This document shows, in pieces, positions 15,028 through 24,261 of a DNA stretch of 64,000 bases. The notes below the pieces were generated by a model, which did not search any database, was not told where the DNA came from, and was given only the letters and a program-made list of their open reading frames with translations. Source of the stretch: Thermasporomyces sp040195635 (GTDB taxonomy: Bacteria; Actinomycetota; Actinomycetes; Propionibacteriales; Actinopolymorphaceae); NCBI RefSeq assembly GCF_040195635.1, contig NZ_JBEFTX010000003.1, positions 372,001 to 436,000 on the forward strand, written 5' to 3'. The position numbers were made by a program, and so were the translations under genes. Numbering within the stretch: the stretch's first letter is position 1; every line of letters starts with the position of its first letter.

Positions 15028-17115
15028 TCAACGCCTCCTGATCTCGACGAGTTCCGAACCTTCCACCGGCAGGGCGAACTCGAGCCCGACCGCCATCAGG
15101 TCCTCGCCGGTTCGCACGTCGTGGCGGTCGGCGTCGTGCCAGTGCACGTCGTACGCCTGAACCGGGTCGAGCGCGTGCAACCGGACCGCCCGCGACGGTT
15201 CACCCGACCCCGACAACCGGAACGCCAGGACCAGGTGGGCGGAGTCGTCCGGCATGGCGTACTGCACCGCCGCCCACCGCTCGCCCTCCCCGAACCGCCG
15301 CGGCGATGCGGTCAGCCGGTGCAGGTCGGCGGTGTGCACGTAAGGCCGGACGAGATCCTGGTAGGTCCGCACCGACGCGCGGAGCCGTTCGCGCACCCAG
15401 TCCGGCAGGTCGACCAGGCCGATCGAGAGGCCGGTGCCACCGAGCATCGCTATCCGCCGGTAGTAGTCGAGCTGGTGCGGTGCGAGCGCCGGATCCCGCG
15501 GGTCGAACGTCTGGTGGCGGTGGTCGCCGTACCACTCGGAGAACCCCCAGTGCAGCAACTGGTTCGGGGCCACCATGAGCGAGGCGCCCCACAGCAGTTG
15601 CAGGCCGTGCTCGGGCCAGTCGGGGTCGCTGAGGAAGGTCAGGTGCGTACGCCGGAGGATGCCGAGATCGATCCGCAGCCCGCCGGATGAACAGTTCTCC
15701 AGGACGAGATCGGGGTGGTCGGCGCGTACGACGTCCAGCAGGCGGTAGTAGCCGGTGTAGTGCGCGAAGAGTCCGTCGCCCGCGCCGTGGCCATGGTCGG
15801 TGCGGTTGCAGCCGAGGCCGGGGTCGAGGTTGAAGTCGAGCTTGATCCAGTCGGCGCCATGCACGCGGACCAGCCGGTCGAGCGTCTCGTGCGCCCAGTC
15901 CCACGCGGCCGGATTGCCCAGGCAGGCGTAGCCGAGCGGTTCGCCGTCGCGGAGCGCGGGGAGGTCGGCCCGCCGCGTGGCGACGGCGGCCTTCGGCCCG
16001 AGTGCCTCGATCTCGCACCACAACCCGAAACTCATGCCGCGTTTGTGCACGTGGTCGGCGAGCGAGCGCAGGCCCGACGGGAAGCGCACGGTGTTGACCC
16101 GGTCCCAGTCGCCGCGGACGTCGGTCCACTGGGAGGTCGCCTCCGCCGGTCCGAACCACCCGGCGTCGAGCGTGCACACCTCGGCACCGAGCTCGGCGGC
16201 GGCGTCGGCGTTGGCGGTGAAGACGGCCTCGTCGATGCTGTGATCTTCATACGTCCACCAGTGGTTCCACTCGACCGGCAGCCGGTCGGCGAGTGCGGAG
16301 CGCGGCATCCAGTGCGCCCGCGCGGCTCGGGCCAGCGCGATGGAGGCGGTGTCGAGATCGCCGCCGTAGCCCAGTGCGAGGACGACAGGGGGCGCGGTGA
16401 CCGTCAGGCCCGCGTCCAGAGCCGTCGCGAACCCGGTGTCGTGCAACCCACCGGTGAGGACGAAGCTCGCCGGGTCCTCTGCCTGCTCGAAGCGGACGAC
16501 CCAGTTCCCGGACCACGCGACTCCGCCACACAGCACGGCGCCGTCGACCGCGCGGACCAGCCCGAACCACGGATGCTGGTCGGCTGAGGAGCGCCCGCGC
16601 AGCGTGCCGAGCGTGCGGGAATCGGCGAGTTTCTCCCGTACGCCGTCGAACTCCAGTCCCCATCCGCTCGTGTGCGACAGAAGGTCGAGATCGCTGCCGG
16701 CCAGGGCGAGTCCCAGCGAGTCGATCCGTTCCACGGTGACGGGCTGCGCACCACAGTTGGTGACGCTCGTCCAGGTCTCCACGACGGGAAGGTCGGGGTA
16801 GCGCCGGACGTGCCAGTCGATCGCCAGGTCAGGGCTTCCGCCCGCGGCCCACCGGCAGGAGATCCGCTCGTCGACCACCCCGCCAGCGGCGGGTGTCACC
16901 TCAGGTTCCCCGACCTCGAGGCCGGGCGCGTCTCCGGTGATCGTCACGCCGTCCGCGATGACGGTGAAGACCGGCCCGCGGCCCTCGACCGTCCACGACT
17001 GCTGCCCGTCGAGCGCGAGTCGCTGCGTAAGCAGACCGTGTGTGGCCGTGGACAGTGCGTACGTCATCGACCGGGCCGGCCCGCGGCAACCTTCGGTCGT
17101 CCTGGTGCTGGACAT
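15028..17115 (-). CDS. Alpha-galactosidase, glycoside hydrolase family 36
   Basis: A 695-residue retaining glycosidase of clan GH-D. The N-terminal beta-sandwich is followed by a barrel with LPVEWNHWWTYED, the nucleophile aspartate near 427 in WIKLDFNLD, and LENCSSGG, then the acid/base region FLSDPDWPE near 495-502. It should release alpha-linked galactose from oligosaccharides such as melibiose or raffinose. No signal peptide is present, so it acts in the cytoplasm after uptake. GGAGGGAGG precedes the ATG. The 169 bp upstream hold its promoter, with no clear operator. It heads a two-gene operon with the enolase-type enzyme. Confidence 0.9.
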   Translation of the reverse strand: MSSTRTTEGCRGPARSMTYALSTATHGLLTQRLALDGQQSWTVEGRGPVFTVIADGVTITGDAPGLEVGEPEVTPAAGGVVDERISCRWAAGGSPDLAIDWHVRRYPDLPVVETWTSVTNCGAQPVTVERIDSLGLALAGSDLDLLSHTSGWGLEFDGVREKLADSRTLGTLRGRSSADQHPWFGLVRAVDGAVLCGGVAWSGNWVVRFEQAEDPASFVLTGGLHDTGFATALDAGLTVTAPPVVLALGYGGDLDTASIALARAARAHWMPRSALADRLPVEWNHWWTYEDHSIDEAVFTANADAAAELGAEVCTLDAGWFGPAEATSQWTDVRGDWDRVNTVRFPSGLRSLADHVHKRGMSFGLWCEIEALGPKAAVATRRADLPALRDGEPLGYACLGNPAAWDWAHETLDRLVRVHGADWIKLDFNLDPGLGCNRTDHGHGAGDGLFAHYTGYYRLLDVVRADHPDLVLENCSSGGLRIDLGILRRTHLTFLSDPDWPEHGLQLLWGASLMVAPNQLLHWGFSEWYGDHRHQTFDPRDPALAPHQLDYYRRIAMLGGTGLSIGLVDLPDWVRERLRASVRTYQDLVRPYVHTADLHRLTASPRRFGEGERWAAVQYAMPDDSAHLVLAFRLSGSGEPSRAVRLHALDPVQAYDVHWHDADRHDVRTGEDLMAVGLEFALPVEGSELVEIRRR

Positions 17116-17284
17116 GGCGGCCTCCCTCCGGGCCCTGCATGGTAGTCCCCGGCGCCGGCCTCAGGCGTGCTTGCCGGAACCCGATGTTCTCCATCAGGGC
17201 AGGGTTGTGGGGACTGGCGGTCGCCGGTCTCGTCGCGGTCGACAACCCGGTTCGGTGCGGTGGGTGAAACGTGCATGTTGCCGG

Positions 17285-20254
17285 CTACTGGACGGCCGCA
17301 CGGACGAGCTCGAGCGGGTGCCATGCCGCGCGGTCGGTGCCGTGCCTGATCTGTTGCCGGCACGACACGCCGGTTGCCGCGACAACGGTCTGGTCGGGCT
17401 CGGCCTCGATCGCGGGAAAGAGCCGGTCGCTGCCGACCGTCATCGACAGGTCGTAGTGCTCGGACTCGAACCCGAAGGACCCCGCCATCCCGCAGCAGCC
17501 GGCGTCCAGCTCGACCACCTCGACGCCGGGAACTCGCCGCAGCAGGGCGATCGTCACCGTCGTACCCACCTCGGCCTTCTGGTGGCAGTGGCCGTGGTAG
17601 AGGATCCGCCGGCCGGCGAGCCACGAGTCGCCGAGCCGCAGTGCACCGGAGTCGATCGCTTCGACCAGCAGCTCCTCGACCTGGCGCACCCGGCCGGCGA
17701 CGTCGGCCACGTGAGGGTCGTCGGGGAGGAGTTTGCGGTGTTCGTCGCGCAGCGTCAGAATGCAGGACGGTTCGCACCCGACAATCGGGGCGCCGGGTGC
17801 GCTGGTGGTCGCGAGCTGTTCCGCCAGGGCGCCGGCCTTCCGCTTCGCGTCGTCGAGCATGCCCTTGGAGTAGCTGGCCCGGCCGCAGCAGCCCTTGTCT
17901 TCCAGCCGGACGACGAAACCCGCGTGCTCGAGCAGCTCGACCGCGGCCCGTCCGATCGCCGGCTCGGTGTAGGTGGTGAACGAGTCGGCGAGCAGCGTCA
18001 CCTCGCCCCGTCCGGTGTCAACCGGTCCTTGCCTGGCGTGCCGGCGGAACCAACGGACCAGGGATGGCCGGTCGTACGACGGAAGTGGGCGCCGGGCCGT
18101 GATACCGAGCGTGCGCTCCAGCAGGCGACGCAACGGGCGGATCCGGCTCACCAGGTTGGACACCGGCGCGGTCGCCGAGCCCAGCCGGTTGAGCGTCCGG
18201 ACCGCACCGAAGATCCGCGAACGCAGGGGGACGCCGTGCAGGTCGTGGTGGTGGGCGACTGCCTCGGCCTTCAACGCGGCCATGTCGACGCCGAGCGGGC
18301 ATTCGCTCTTGCAGGCCTTGCACATGAGGCACAGGTCGAGGATCTCGTGCAGGCGTTCGTCGCCGAGCGCCTGCACGGGGTCGGGTTCGGAGAGCGCCGT
18401 GACGAGCGCGTTGGCCCGGCCGCGGGTCGCGTGCTCCTCCTCCCGGGTCGCGACGTAGGACGGGCACATCGTCCCGGCGTCGGTCTTGCGGCACAGGCCG
18501 ATGTTCATGCACCGGTCGGCCGCGTCCCGCATCCCGCCGCCCACCACGTCGAACGTCAAGCGGGTCTTGACGGTCGGTGCCGAGGGCAACGCGGCGTCGC
18601 GCAGGTGCTCGGTCATCGCCGGTGCGTCGACGATCTTTCCCGGGTTCATCCGGTTGTCCGGATCGAAGAGCCCTTTGACCGTACGCATCGCGGCATACAG
18701 CTCGTCGCCGTAGAGCTCGCGGTTGAACTCACTGCGCGCAAGACCGTCGCCGTGCTCGCTGGAGTTGACGCCGCCGTACTCGCGCACGAGGTCCTTCACC
18801 TCCTCCGCGACCGCGCGCATCGCCTCGACCTGCTCGGGGAGGCGTACGTCGACGAACGGCCGGATGTGCAGGCACCCCACCGAACAGTGCCCGTAGAAGC
18901 CGGCTGTCAAGCCGTGCTTGCCAAGGATCTCCGCGAACCGTTTCGTGTAGGCAGCGAGGTGTTCCGGCGCCACGGCCGTGTCCTCGACGAACGCCAGCGG
19001 ACGTCGGGTGCCGCTGCCTGCGGCCATCAGCAGGCCGAGGCTGGACTTGCGGACCTTGAGCAGCGCGCCCTGCTGGGCAGGGGTTTCCGCACGCAGTGTG
19101 TGGTAGCCGTGGCCGTGCCTCGACCACAGCGCGGTGAGCCGGTCGAGCTTGCCGAGCAACTCCTCCTCGTCATCACCCGTGAACGACACGAAGAGCAGCG
19201 CCGCCGGATCACCGACCAGAATCGTGCCGAGATCCGCGTACTCGATCCGCGCCCGCGACAGGTCGAGGATCGTGCGGTCCATCAGCTCGACAGCCGACGG
19301 GTCACACGCCATCGCGTCCTCGGTCGCCTCGACGGCGGCGATGGTCGATGCGAAGTGGCCGACGGCGATGACCGTGCGGCGTGGTTTCGGCACGAGGTCG
19401 ACCACCGCCTCGGTCGCGATGACGAGGGTGCCTTCCGACCCGACGACGAACTTCGCCAGATCGAACGCCGGCGGCGTCGAAGCGAGGCCGGCCGCCAGCC
19501 GGTCCAGCCGGTAACCACCCGCGCGTCGCCAGTACGCCGGGAAGTCGCGCGCGATCGCGGACTCATGCGCGGACAGCAACGGCGGCAGCTCTCGACAGAG
19601 GCTGCCCTCGAGCGTGTCAAGGCGTGCTTGACGGGCACGGCCAGCCTCGTCCAACGGGGCGAAGTGCGCGCTCGAGGCATCGGAGAGCACGACGGACAAC
19701 TCGCGGACGTGGTCGATCGTCATGCCGTAGCGCACGGAACCGCTGCCGGCCGAGTTGTTGCCGATCATCCCGCCCAGCGTTGCGCGGTTGCTGGTCGACG
19801 TGTCGGGCCCGAACATCAAGCCATGCGCGGCGGCGGCCCGGTTCAGCTGGTCCTGCACGACGCCCGGCTGCACGCGGGCGACGCGGGCCTCGGCGTCCAG
19901 CCTGACGATGCGGGTCATGTGCCGGGACAGGTCCAGCACCAGCCCCGGCCCCACTGTCTGCCCCGCCAGGCTCGTGCCGGCACCGCGCGGGAGCACCGGC
20001 ACGTCGTAGGTCCGCGCCACCGCGACCGCAGCGGCCACGTCGCCCGCGTGCCGCGGGAAGACGACGCACAGCGGGGTGATGGCGTACATGCTCGCGTCGC
20101 GGGAGTAGAGCGCCCTCGTGTAGTCGTCGTCGCGCACCTCGCCGTCCAGGTCGCGCCGGAGCCGCACGGCGAGCTCACGTGGCAGGTCCGCTGCCAGGTT
20201 TGGCGCCAGGTTTCGGCCCGAGTCTCCGGCCGGCCCTCGGGCGGCGGCCGTCAT
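17285..20254 (-). CDS. FAD-linked and Fe-S 2-hydroxyacid dehydrogenase (GlcD-GlcF type fusion)
   Basis: A 989-residue fusion. The N-terminal half is a FAD-binding PCMH-type domain (PVLPRGAGTSLAGQTVGPG, then NNSAGSGSVRYGMT) with its oxidase C-terminal domain. The middle carries two 4Fe-4S motifs (CMNIGLCRKTDAGTMCPSY and CLMCKACKSECPLG), and the end has two CCG motifs (KGCCGRASYSKG and DAGCCGMAGSFGF). Proteins of this build oxidise glycolate or D-lactate and pass electrons to the membrane chain. The ATG overlaps the aminotransferase stop (ATGA), which favours glycolate and glyoxylate as metabolites. D-lactate remains the main alternative. Confidence 0.85.
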   Translation of the reverse strand: MTAAARGPAGDSGRNLAPNLAADLPRELAVRLRRDLDGEVRDDDYTRALYSRDASMYAITPLCVVFPRHAGDVAAAVAVARTYDVPVLPRGAGTSLAGQTVGPGLVLDLSRHMTRIVRLDAEARVARVQPGVVQDQLNRAAAAHGLMFGPDTSTSNRATLGGMIGNNSAGSGSVRYGMTIDHVRELSVVLSDASSAHFAPLDEAGRARQARLDTLEGSLCRELPPLLSAHESAIARDFPAYWRRAGGYRLDRLAAGLASTPPAFDLAKFVVGSEGTLVIATEAVVDLVPKPRRTVIAVGHFASTIAAVEATEDAMACDPSAVELMDRTILDLSRARIEYADLGTILVGDPAALLFVSFTGDDEEELLGKLDRLTALWSRHGHGYHTLRAETPAQQGALLKVRKSSLGLLMAAGSGTRRPLAFVEDTAVAPEHLAAYTKRFAEILGKHGLTAGFYGHCSVGCLHIRPFVDVRLPEQVEAMRAVAEEVKDLVREYGGVNSSEHGDGLARSEFNRELYGDELYAAMRTVKGLFDPDNRMNPGKIVDAPAMTEHLRDAALPSAPTVKTRLTFDVVGGGMRDAADRCMNIGLCRKTDAGTMCPSYVATREEEHATRGRANALVTALSEPDPVQALGDERLHEILDLCLMCKACKSECPLGVDMAALKAEAVAHHHDLHGVPLRSRIFGAVRTLNRLGSATAPVSNLVSRIRPLRRLLERTLGITARRPLPSYDRPSLVRWFRRHARQGPVDTGRGEVTLLADSFTTYTEPAIGRAAVELLEHAGFVVRLEDKGCCGRASYSKGMLDDAKRKAGALAEQLATTSAPGAPIVGCEPSCILTLRDEHRKLLPDDPHVADVAGRVRQVEELLVEAIDSGALRLGDSWLAGRRILYHGHCHQKAEVGTTVTIALLRRVPGVEVVELDAGCCGMAGSFGFESEHYDLSMTVGSDRLFPAIEAEPDQTVVAATGVSCRQQIRHGTDRAAWHPLELVRAAVQ

Positions 20255-21411
20255 GGCTGTTGCAGCCGGGTGAGGGCGGCGTTGATGCCGGACGGATCGA
20301 TCGATACGCCCGCCGCAACCAGCCCCATCTGCACGCCCGCAAGGGTTCCGGCGAGCATGAGGTCGTTGAAGTGGCCGAGGTGCCCGATCCGGAACACCTG
20401 GCCGGCAAGCCTTCCGAGGCCGGCGCCGAGCGACATGTCGTAGCGGTCGAGGATGACCGACCGGATCTTGTCGGCGTCGTGGTCCTGCGGCACGAGGACC
20501 GCGGTGAGTGCGCCGGAGTGCTCGCGTTCGTCCGCGCACAGCACGTCGAGACCCCAGGCCCGCACGGCCGCTCGCGTCGCCGAGGCGTGCCGCTGGTGTC
20601 GTGCGTACACCTCGGGAAGCCCTTCCTCGGCAAGCATCCGCAGCGCCTCGCGCAGCCCGTAGAGGAGATGGGTGGCGGGCGTGTAGGAGAAGAAGCCGCG
20701 CCGGTTGGCTTCGAGGATGGGCCGCCAGTTCCAGTACGACCTGGCCAACCCGGCGTCGGCCGAGGCCGCGAGTGCCTTCTCGCTCACCGCGTTGAAGCCC
20801 AGGCCCGGCGGCAGCATGAGGCCCTTCTGCGAACCGGCGATCGTGACGTCGACGCCCCACGCGTCGTGGTGGTACTCGATCGACCCGAGCGAGGAGATGG
20901 TGTCGACGAGCAGCAGGGCGGGATGTCGTGCCGCGTCGATCGCCTGCCGGATCTCTGCGACCCGGCTGGTCACGCCCGTCGACGTCTCGTTGTGGACGAC
21001 GAGGACGGCCTTGATCTCGTGGCCGGTGTCGGCTGACAGCTTCTCGGCCACGATCGCCGGGTCGACACCGTGCCGCCAGTCGCCGGGTACGAAGTCGACG
21101 GAGAGGCCGAGGTCGCGTGCCATGTCCTTCCACAGCGTCGCGAAGTGACCGGTCTCGAAACCCAGCACGGTGTCGCCCGGGCTCAGCGTGTTGACGAGTG
21201 CGGCCTCCCAGGCGCCGGTCCCGGAAGACGGGAAGATGACGACCGGCTGCGTCGTACCGAAGACCGGGCCGAGGCTGGACAGCACCTCCGTACCCAACGC
21301 GGCGAACTCAGGGCCGCGGTGGTCGATGGTCGGGGCCGACATGGCCCGCAGCACCCGCTCCGGTGTGTTCGTGGGACCCGGGATCTGCAGGAAGTGGCGA
21401 CCGGTCGGCAT
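20251..21411 (-). CDS. Class V aminotransferase (serine/alanine-glyoxylate type)
   Basis: A 386-residue PLP enzyme. IPGPTNTPERVLRAM is the start typical of the serine-glyoxylate/alanine-glyoxylate group; VDTISSLGSIEY and AGSQKGLMLPPGLGF, with the PLP lysine in SQK, follow. It would aminate glyoxylate to glycine, using serine or alanine. The ATG at 21411, preceded by GGGAGGA, is chosen over an upstream frame extension without homology. It is coupled by ATGA to the FAD/Fe-S dehydrogenase and so likely receives the glyoxylate that enzyme makes. Confidence 0.86.
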   Translation of the reverse strand: MPTGRHFLQIPGPTNTPERVLRAMSAPTIDHRGPEFAALGTEVLSSLGPVFGTTQPVVIFPSSGTGAWEAALVNTLSPGDTVLGFETGHFATLWKDMARDLGLSVDFVPGDWRHGVDPAIVAEKLSADTGHEIKAVLVVHNETSTGVTSRVAEIRQAIDAARHPALLLVDTISSLGSIEYHHDAWGVDVTIAGSQKGLMLPPGLGFNAVSEKALAASADAGLARSYWNWRPILEANRRGFFSYTPATHLLYGLREALRMLAEEGLPEVYARHQRHASATRAAVRAWGLDVLCADEREHSGALTAVLVPQDHDADKIRSVILDRYDMSLGAGLGRLAGQVFRIGHLGHFNDLMLAGTLAGVQMGLVAAGVSIDPSGINAALTRLQQP

Positions 21412-21551
21412 CGTGAGGGTCCTCCCTTGACGGTCGATATGAGATAGAACATACTCCCCGCAACGGAAGTCGAATTTCGCATTCTGGACAAGCACGCTCG
21501 CCGCCGCGAGCTACCCCCGACTGCTCGCGACTGCCGATCCGAGAGGTTCAC
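21412..21551. promoter_or_regulatory. Divergent promoter region of the aminotransferase and carrier genes
   Basis: This 140-bp region drives the aminotransferase operon leftward and the MatC-like carrier rightward. It is locally AT-rich and contains TATGAGATAGAACATA (21439-21454), a dyad with TATG and CATA arms 8 bp apart. A shared operator for both directions is possible. No regulator gene lies next to it. Confidence 0.35.
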
Positions 21552-22922
21552 ATGTCTGTCGAACTCATCTCGATCCTCATCCTCGCCGTCATCTTCGTGA
21601 TCGCGACCGTCCGGCCGATCAACCTCGGCGCCCTCGCCATCGTCGCCGCGTTCTTCCTCGGCATCGTCGTGCTCGACGGCGCCGACCTCGAGGAAAAGAC
21701 CGACGCGGTGTTCGCCGGATTCCCCGGCGACCTGTTCGTGATCCTCGTCGGCGTCACGTTCCTCTTCGCCATCGCGAAGGGCAACGGCACCGTGGACTGG
21801 ATGATCCAGGCGTCCATCCGCGCGGTCGGTGGCCGCGTGGGGCTGATCCCATGGGTGATGTTCGGGATCACGGCGTGCCTCACCGCGATCGGCGCCGTCG
21901 TACCGGCGTCCGTCGCGATCATCGCGCCCATCGGGATGGGGTTCGCCGTCCGCTACAGGATCAACCCGATCCTGATGGGCCTGCTCATCATCAACGGCGC
22001 GAGCGCGGGCGGGTTCTCTCCCATCAGCATCTTCGGCGGCATCACGAACGGCGTGGTCGACAAGGCGGGTCTGCCGGGCAACCCCACGCTGCTCTTCCTC
22101 GCGTCGTTCTTCTTCAACCTCGCGATCAGCGTGTTCGTGTTCTTCTTCTGGGGCGGTCGTGAGCTGCTCGGCCGGCGCGTCGACCCCAGCGCCACCGAGG
22201 CTGACGCGCCCGCCGAGGCGGGTGCAGGTGGCCACACGGCGCCTGCGGCCCAGCCGGGCACAACGGCGACCCTCACCTCAGGACGTACGCAGCAGACACA
22301 CGAAGTGCCGGCGGACATCGGGCTCGACCGGGACCGCGCCCTCACGCTGGTCGGCCTCGCCATCCTCGCCATCGGCGCGTTGTTCTTCAGCCTCGACGTC
22401 GGCATGCTCGCCATCACCGTCGCCGCGATCCTCACGCTCCTATCGCCCGACTCCGCGAGGAACGCCGTCAGCCAGGTCGCGTGGCCGACCGTCCTGTTGG
22501 TGTGCGGAATCGTGTTGTACGTCAGCCTTCTCGAGACGATCGGCACCATCACGTGGCTCGGCGAGGAGGTGGCGACGATCGGCGCTCCGTTGCTGGCCGC
22601 GCTGATCATCTGCCTCATCGGCGGTGCGGTGTCGGCCTTCGCGTCGACGACCGGCATCCTCGGTGCGCTGATCCCGCTGGCCGTGCCGTTCCTCACCGGC
22701 GACAGCTCCATCGGGGCGGTCGGCCTGATCACCGCGCTGGCAATCTCGTCGTCCGTCGTCGACTCGAGTCCGTTCTCGACCAGCGGCGCTCTGACGGTCG
22801 CGAACACACCGGAGGAGCACCGGGACTACGTCTACAAGCGCCTGATGCGCTGGGGTTTCAGCATGGTGATCGTCGTGCCGCTCACGACGTGGCTCATCTT
22901 CGTCGTGCCCGGCTGGCTCTGA
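21552..22922 (+). CDS. MatC-type dicarboxylate carrier (ion transporter superfamily)
   Basis: A 456-residue membrane protein with about 11-12 hydrophobic helices and a polar loop near residues 215-255. The N-terminal half matches the MatC_N/SLC13-like layout: LILAVIFVIATVRPINLGAL, then GASAGGFSPISIFGG, and a C-terminal half with SSSVVDSSPFSTSGAL. MatC proteins carry malonate or other small dicarboxylates. It is divergent from the aminotransferase operon, so transport of a related two- to four-carbon acid is a reasonable guess. GAGAGG before the ATG supports the start. Confidence 0.8.
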   Translation: MSVELISILILAVIFVIATVRPINLGALAIVAAFFLGIVVLDGADLEEKTDAVFAGFPGDLFVILVGVTFLFAIAKGNGTVDWMIQASIRAVGGRVGLIPWVMFGITACLTAIGAVVPASVAIIAPIGMGFAVRYRINPILMGLLIINGASAGGFSPISIFGGITNGVVDKAGLPGNPTLLFLASFFFNLAISVFVFFFWGGRELLGRRVDPSATEADAPAEAGAGGHTAPAAQPGTTATLTSGRTQQTHEVPADIGLDRDRALTLVGLAILAIGALFFSLDVGMLAITVAAILTLLSPDSARNAVSQVAWPTVLLVCGIVLYVSLLETIGTITWLGEEVATIGAPLLAALIICLIGGAVSAFASTTGILGALIPLAVPFLTGDSSIGAVGLITALAISSSVVDSSPFSTSGALTVANTPEEHRDYVYKRLMRWGFSMVIVVPLTTWLIFVVPGWL

Positions 22923-22958
22923 TCCGGTTCCGGGTATCCGGTCGAATAGGGTCTCGGC

Positions 22959-23729
22959 ATGGACGACCACACCCGGCGGGTGCAGCAGGAGTTCGCCCGA
23001 CAGGCGTCGACTTTCGAAGACGCAGGTCTGAACACGGCGTTCACGTCCCGACTGCGTGAACTGGTGGAGTTCGCGGCCCCGGAGGCGGCCGACATCTGTG
23101 TCGACGTCGCGTGTGGGACCGGGCTGGTGGCCAGGGCGCTGGCACCGGTGGTCCGGCAGGTGAGCGCGGTCGACGTCACCCCGGAGATGCTGGTCACCGG
23201 CAAGCGGAAGGCCGATGCCGAAGGGCTGTCCCACATCGTGTTCCAGGACGGCGACGCGATGGCGCTGCCGTTCGTCGACGCGTCGTTCACCTTGGTGGTC
23301 ACGCGATTCTCGCTACACCAGGTCGCTGCGCCCGCGCTGCTGGTCGCCGAACTGGCGCGGGTCTGCCGCCCCGCACCGGACGGCCGGGTGATGGTCGCGG
23401 ACATGGTCCGGCGCCCGGACGTCCCCGGCGACCCGGACCGGATCGAGCGGCTCCGCGACCCCTCCCACGGCACGATGCTCACCGTTGACGCGATCGCCGG
23501 GCTGTTGGCCGCACACGGTCGAAAGGTCAACAGGAGCGAGGTTTTCGACGTCCGCCGGCCGCTGTGGCAGTGGGTGGAGCAGGCCGGCACGCCGCACGTC
23601 GCGGTGGCGCGGATCGAGGAGGAGTTCGCCGCCGAACTCGCGGGCGGGCCGGCGACCGGCATGCGCCCGGTGCTCGTCGACGGCGCGTTGTGGTTCACCC
23701 AAACCTGGGCACACATCCTCGCGGCATAG
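22959..23729 (+). CDS. Class I SAM-dependent methyltransferase
   Basis: A 256-residue soluble methyltransferase of the UbiE/Methyltransf_11 type. The SAM-binding motif I is VDVACGTGLVARAL, followed by VSAVDVTPEML and the post-motif DGDAMALPFVDASFTLVVTRF. The acceptor is unknown. It starts 36 bp after the carrier gene on the same strand, which may mean co-transcription. Its 3' end faces the CBS-domain operon, with about 30 bp between stops and no clear hairpin. Confidence 0.85.
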   Translation: MDDHTRRVQQEFARQASTFEDAGLNTAFTSRLRELVEFAAPEAADICVDVACGTGLVARALAPVVRQVSAVDVTPEMLVTGKRKADAEGLSHIVFQDGDAMALPFVDASFTLVVTRFSLHQVAAPALLVAELARVCRPAPDGRVMVADMVRRPDVPGDPDRIERLRDPSHGTMLTVDAIAGLLAAHGRKVNRSEVFDVRRPLWQWVEQAGTPHVAVARIEEEFAAELAGGPATGMRPVLVDGALWFTQTWAHILAA

Positions 23730-23758
23730 GACCGTCCGGTCGGTCGAGTGGCCCCAGC

Positions 23759-24226
23759 TCATTGCTCGGAGTCGGCGGGCTCCTGTGCCAGGACGGACAG
23801 CAGGTCGTCCGTGGTGAGGATTCCGACGATCTGATCCCCGTCATTGACGACGACGGCGTCGCCACACCGGTGGAACATCTCCGCCGCCGCCTCGCTCACG
23901 GTCCGGTCGACCGACACCGCCGGCGCGGGCTTGCGGGCGACGTCGCCCGCTGCAGGTGGCCGGCCGTGCAGCGACCAGGCAGCCAGCCGCCACACGACGT
24001 CGGTCTCGTGCAGCAGACCGATGCAGCGTCCCTTGTCCATCACCGGGAGATGGTGGACGCCGGCGCCGACCATCAACTGCAGGGCCGCGTCGACCTCCGT
24101 CGACGCGACGACTGCCAGGACGCGCGAGGTCATCACGTCCCGAACGCGTCGCCGGCCGAGAAGGTCGTTGGTTGCGCCGGTGAGGGTCTCACCCTCACGC
24201 GGTCCGGGCATGGCGGCGTCGGTCAT
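23759..24226 (-). CDS. CBS-pair domain protein
   Basis: A 155-residue protein made of two CBS motifs, RVRDVMTSRVLAVVASTEVD through GCIGLLHETDVV-like residues and then PAPAVSVDRTVSEAAAEMFH through IVGILTTDDLLSVL. CBS pairs bind adenine nucleotides or related ligands and regulate partners. There is no fused catalytic domain. AGGAGG lies four bases before the ATG at 24226. It is the last gene of the hsp20-CBS-CBS cluster. The layout recalls the hypoxic response protein Hrp1 type of small CBS proteins. Confidence 0.85.
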   Translation of the reverse strand: MTDAAMPGPREGETLTGATNDLLGRRRVRDVMTSRVLAVVASTEVDAALQLMVGAGVHHLPVMDKGRCIGLLHETDVVWRLAAWSLHGRPPAAGDVARKPAPAVSVDRTVSEAAAEMFHRCGDAVVVNDGDQIVGILTTDDLLSVLAQEPADSEQ

Positions 24227-24261
24227 GGTTCCTCCTGGTGGACGGCGCCACGATCGCGCCG

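Noticed and set aside
13615..15690. A 691-codon plus-strand open frame opposite the enolase-type and GH36 genes
   Set aside because: Low-complexity Arg-rich translation, no start signal, and clear family motifs on the other strand.
16937..20443. A 1168-codon open frame on the plus strand
   Set aside because: It lies opposite the GH36 and FAD/Fe-S dehydrogenase genes. Its translation has no domain, and it is a by-product of high-GC codon bias in the real genes.
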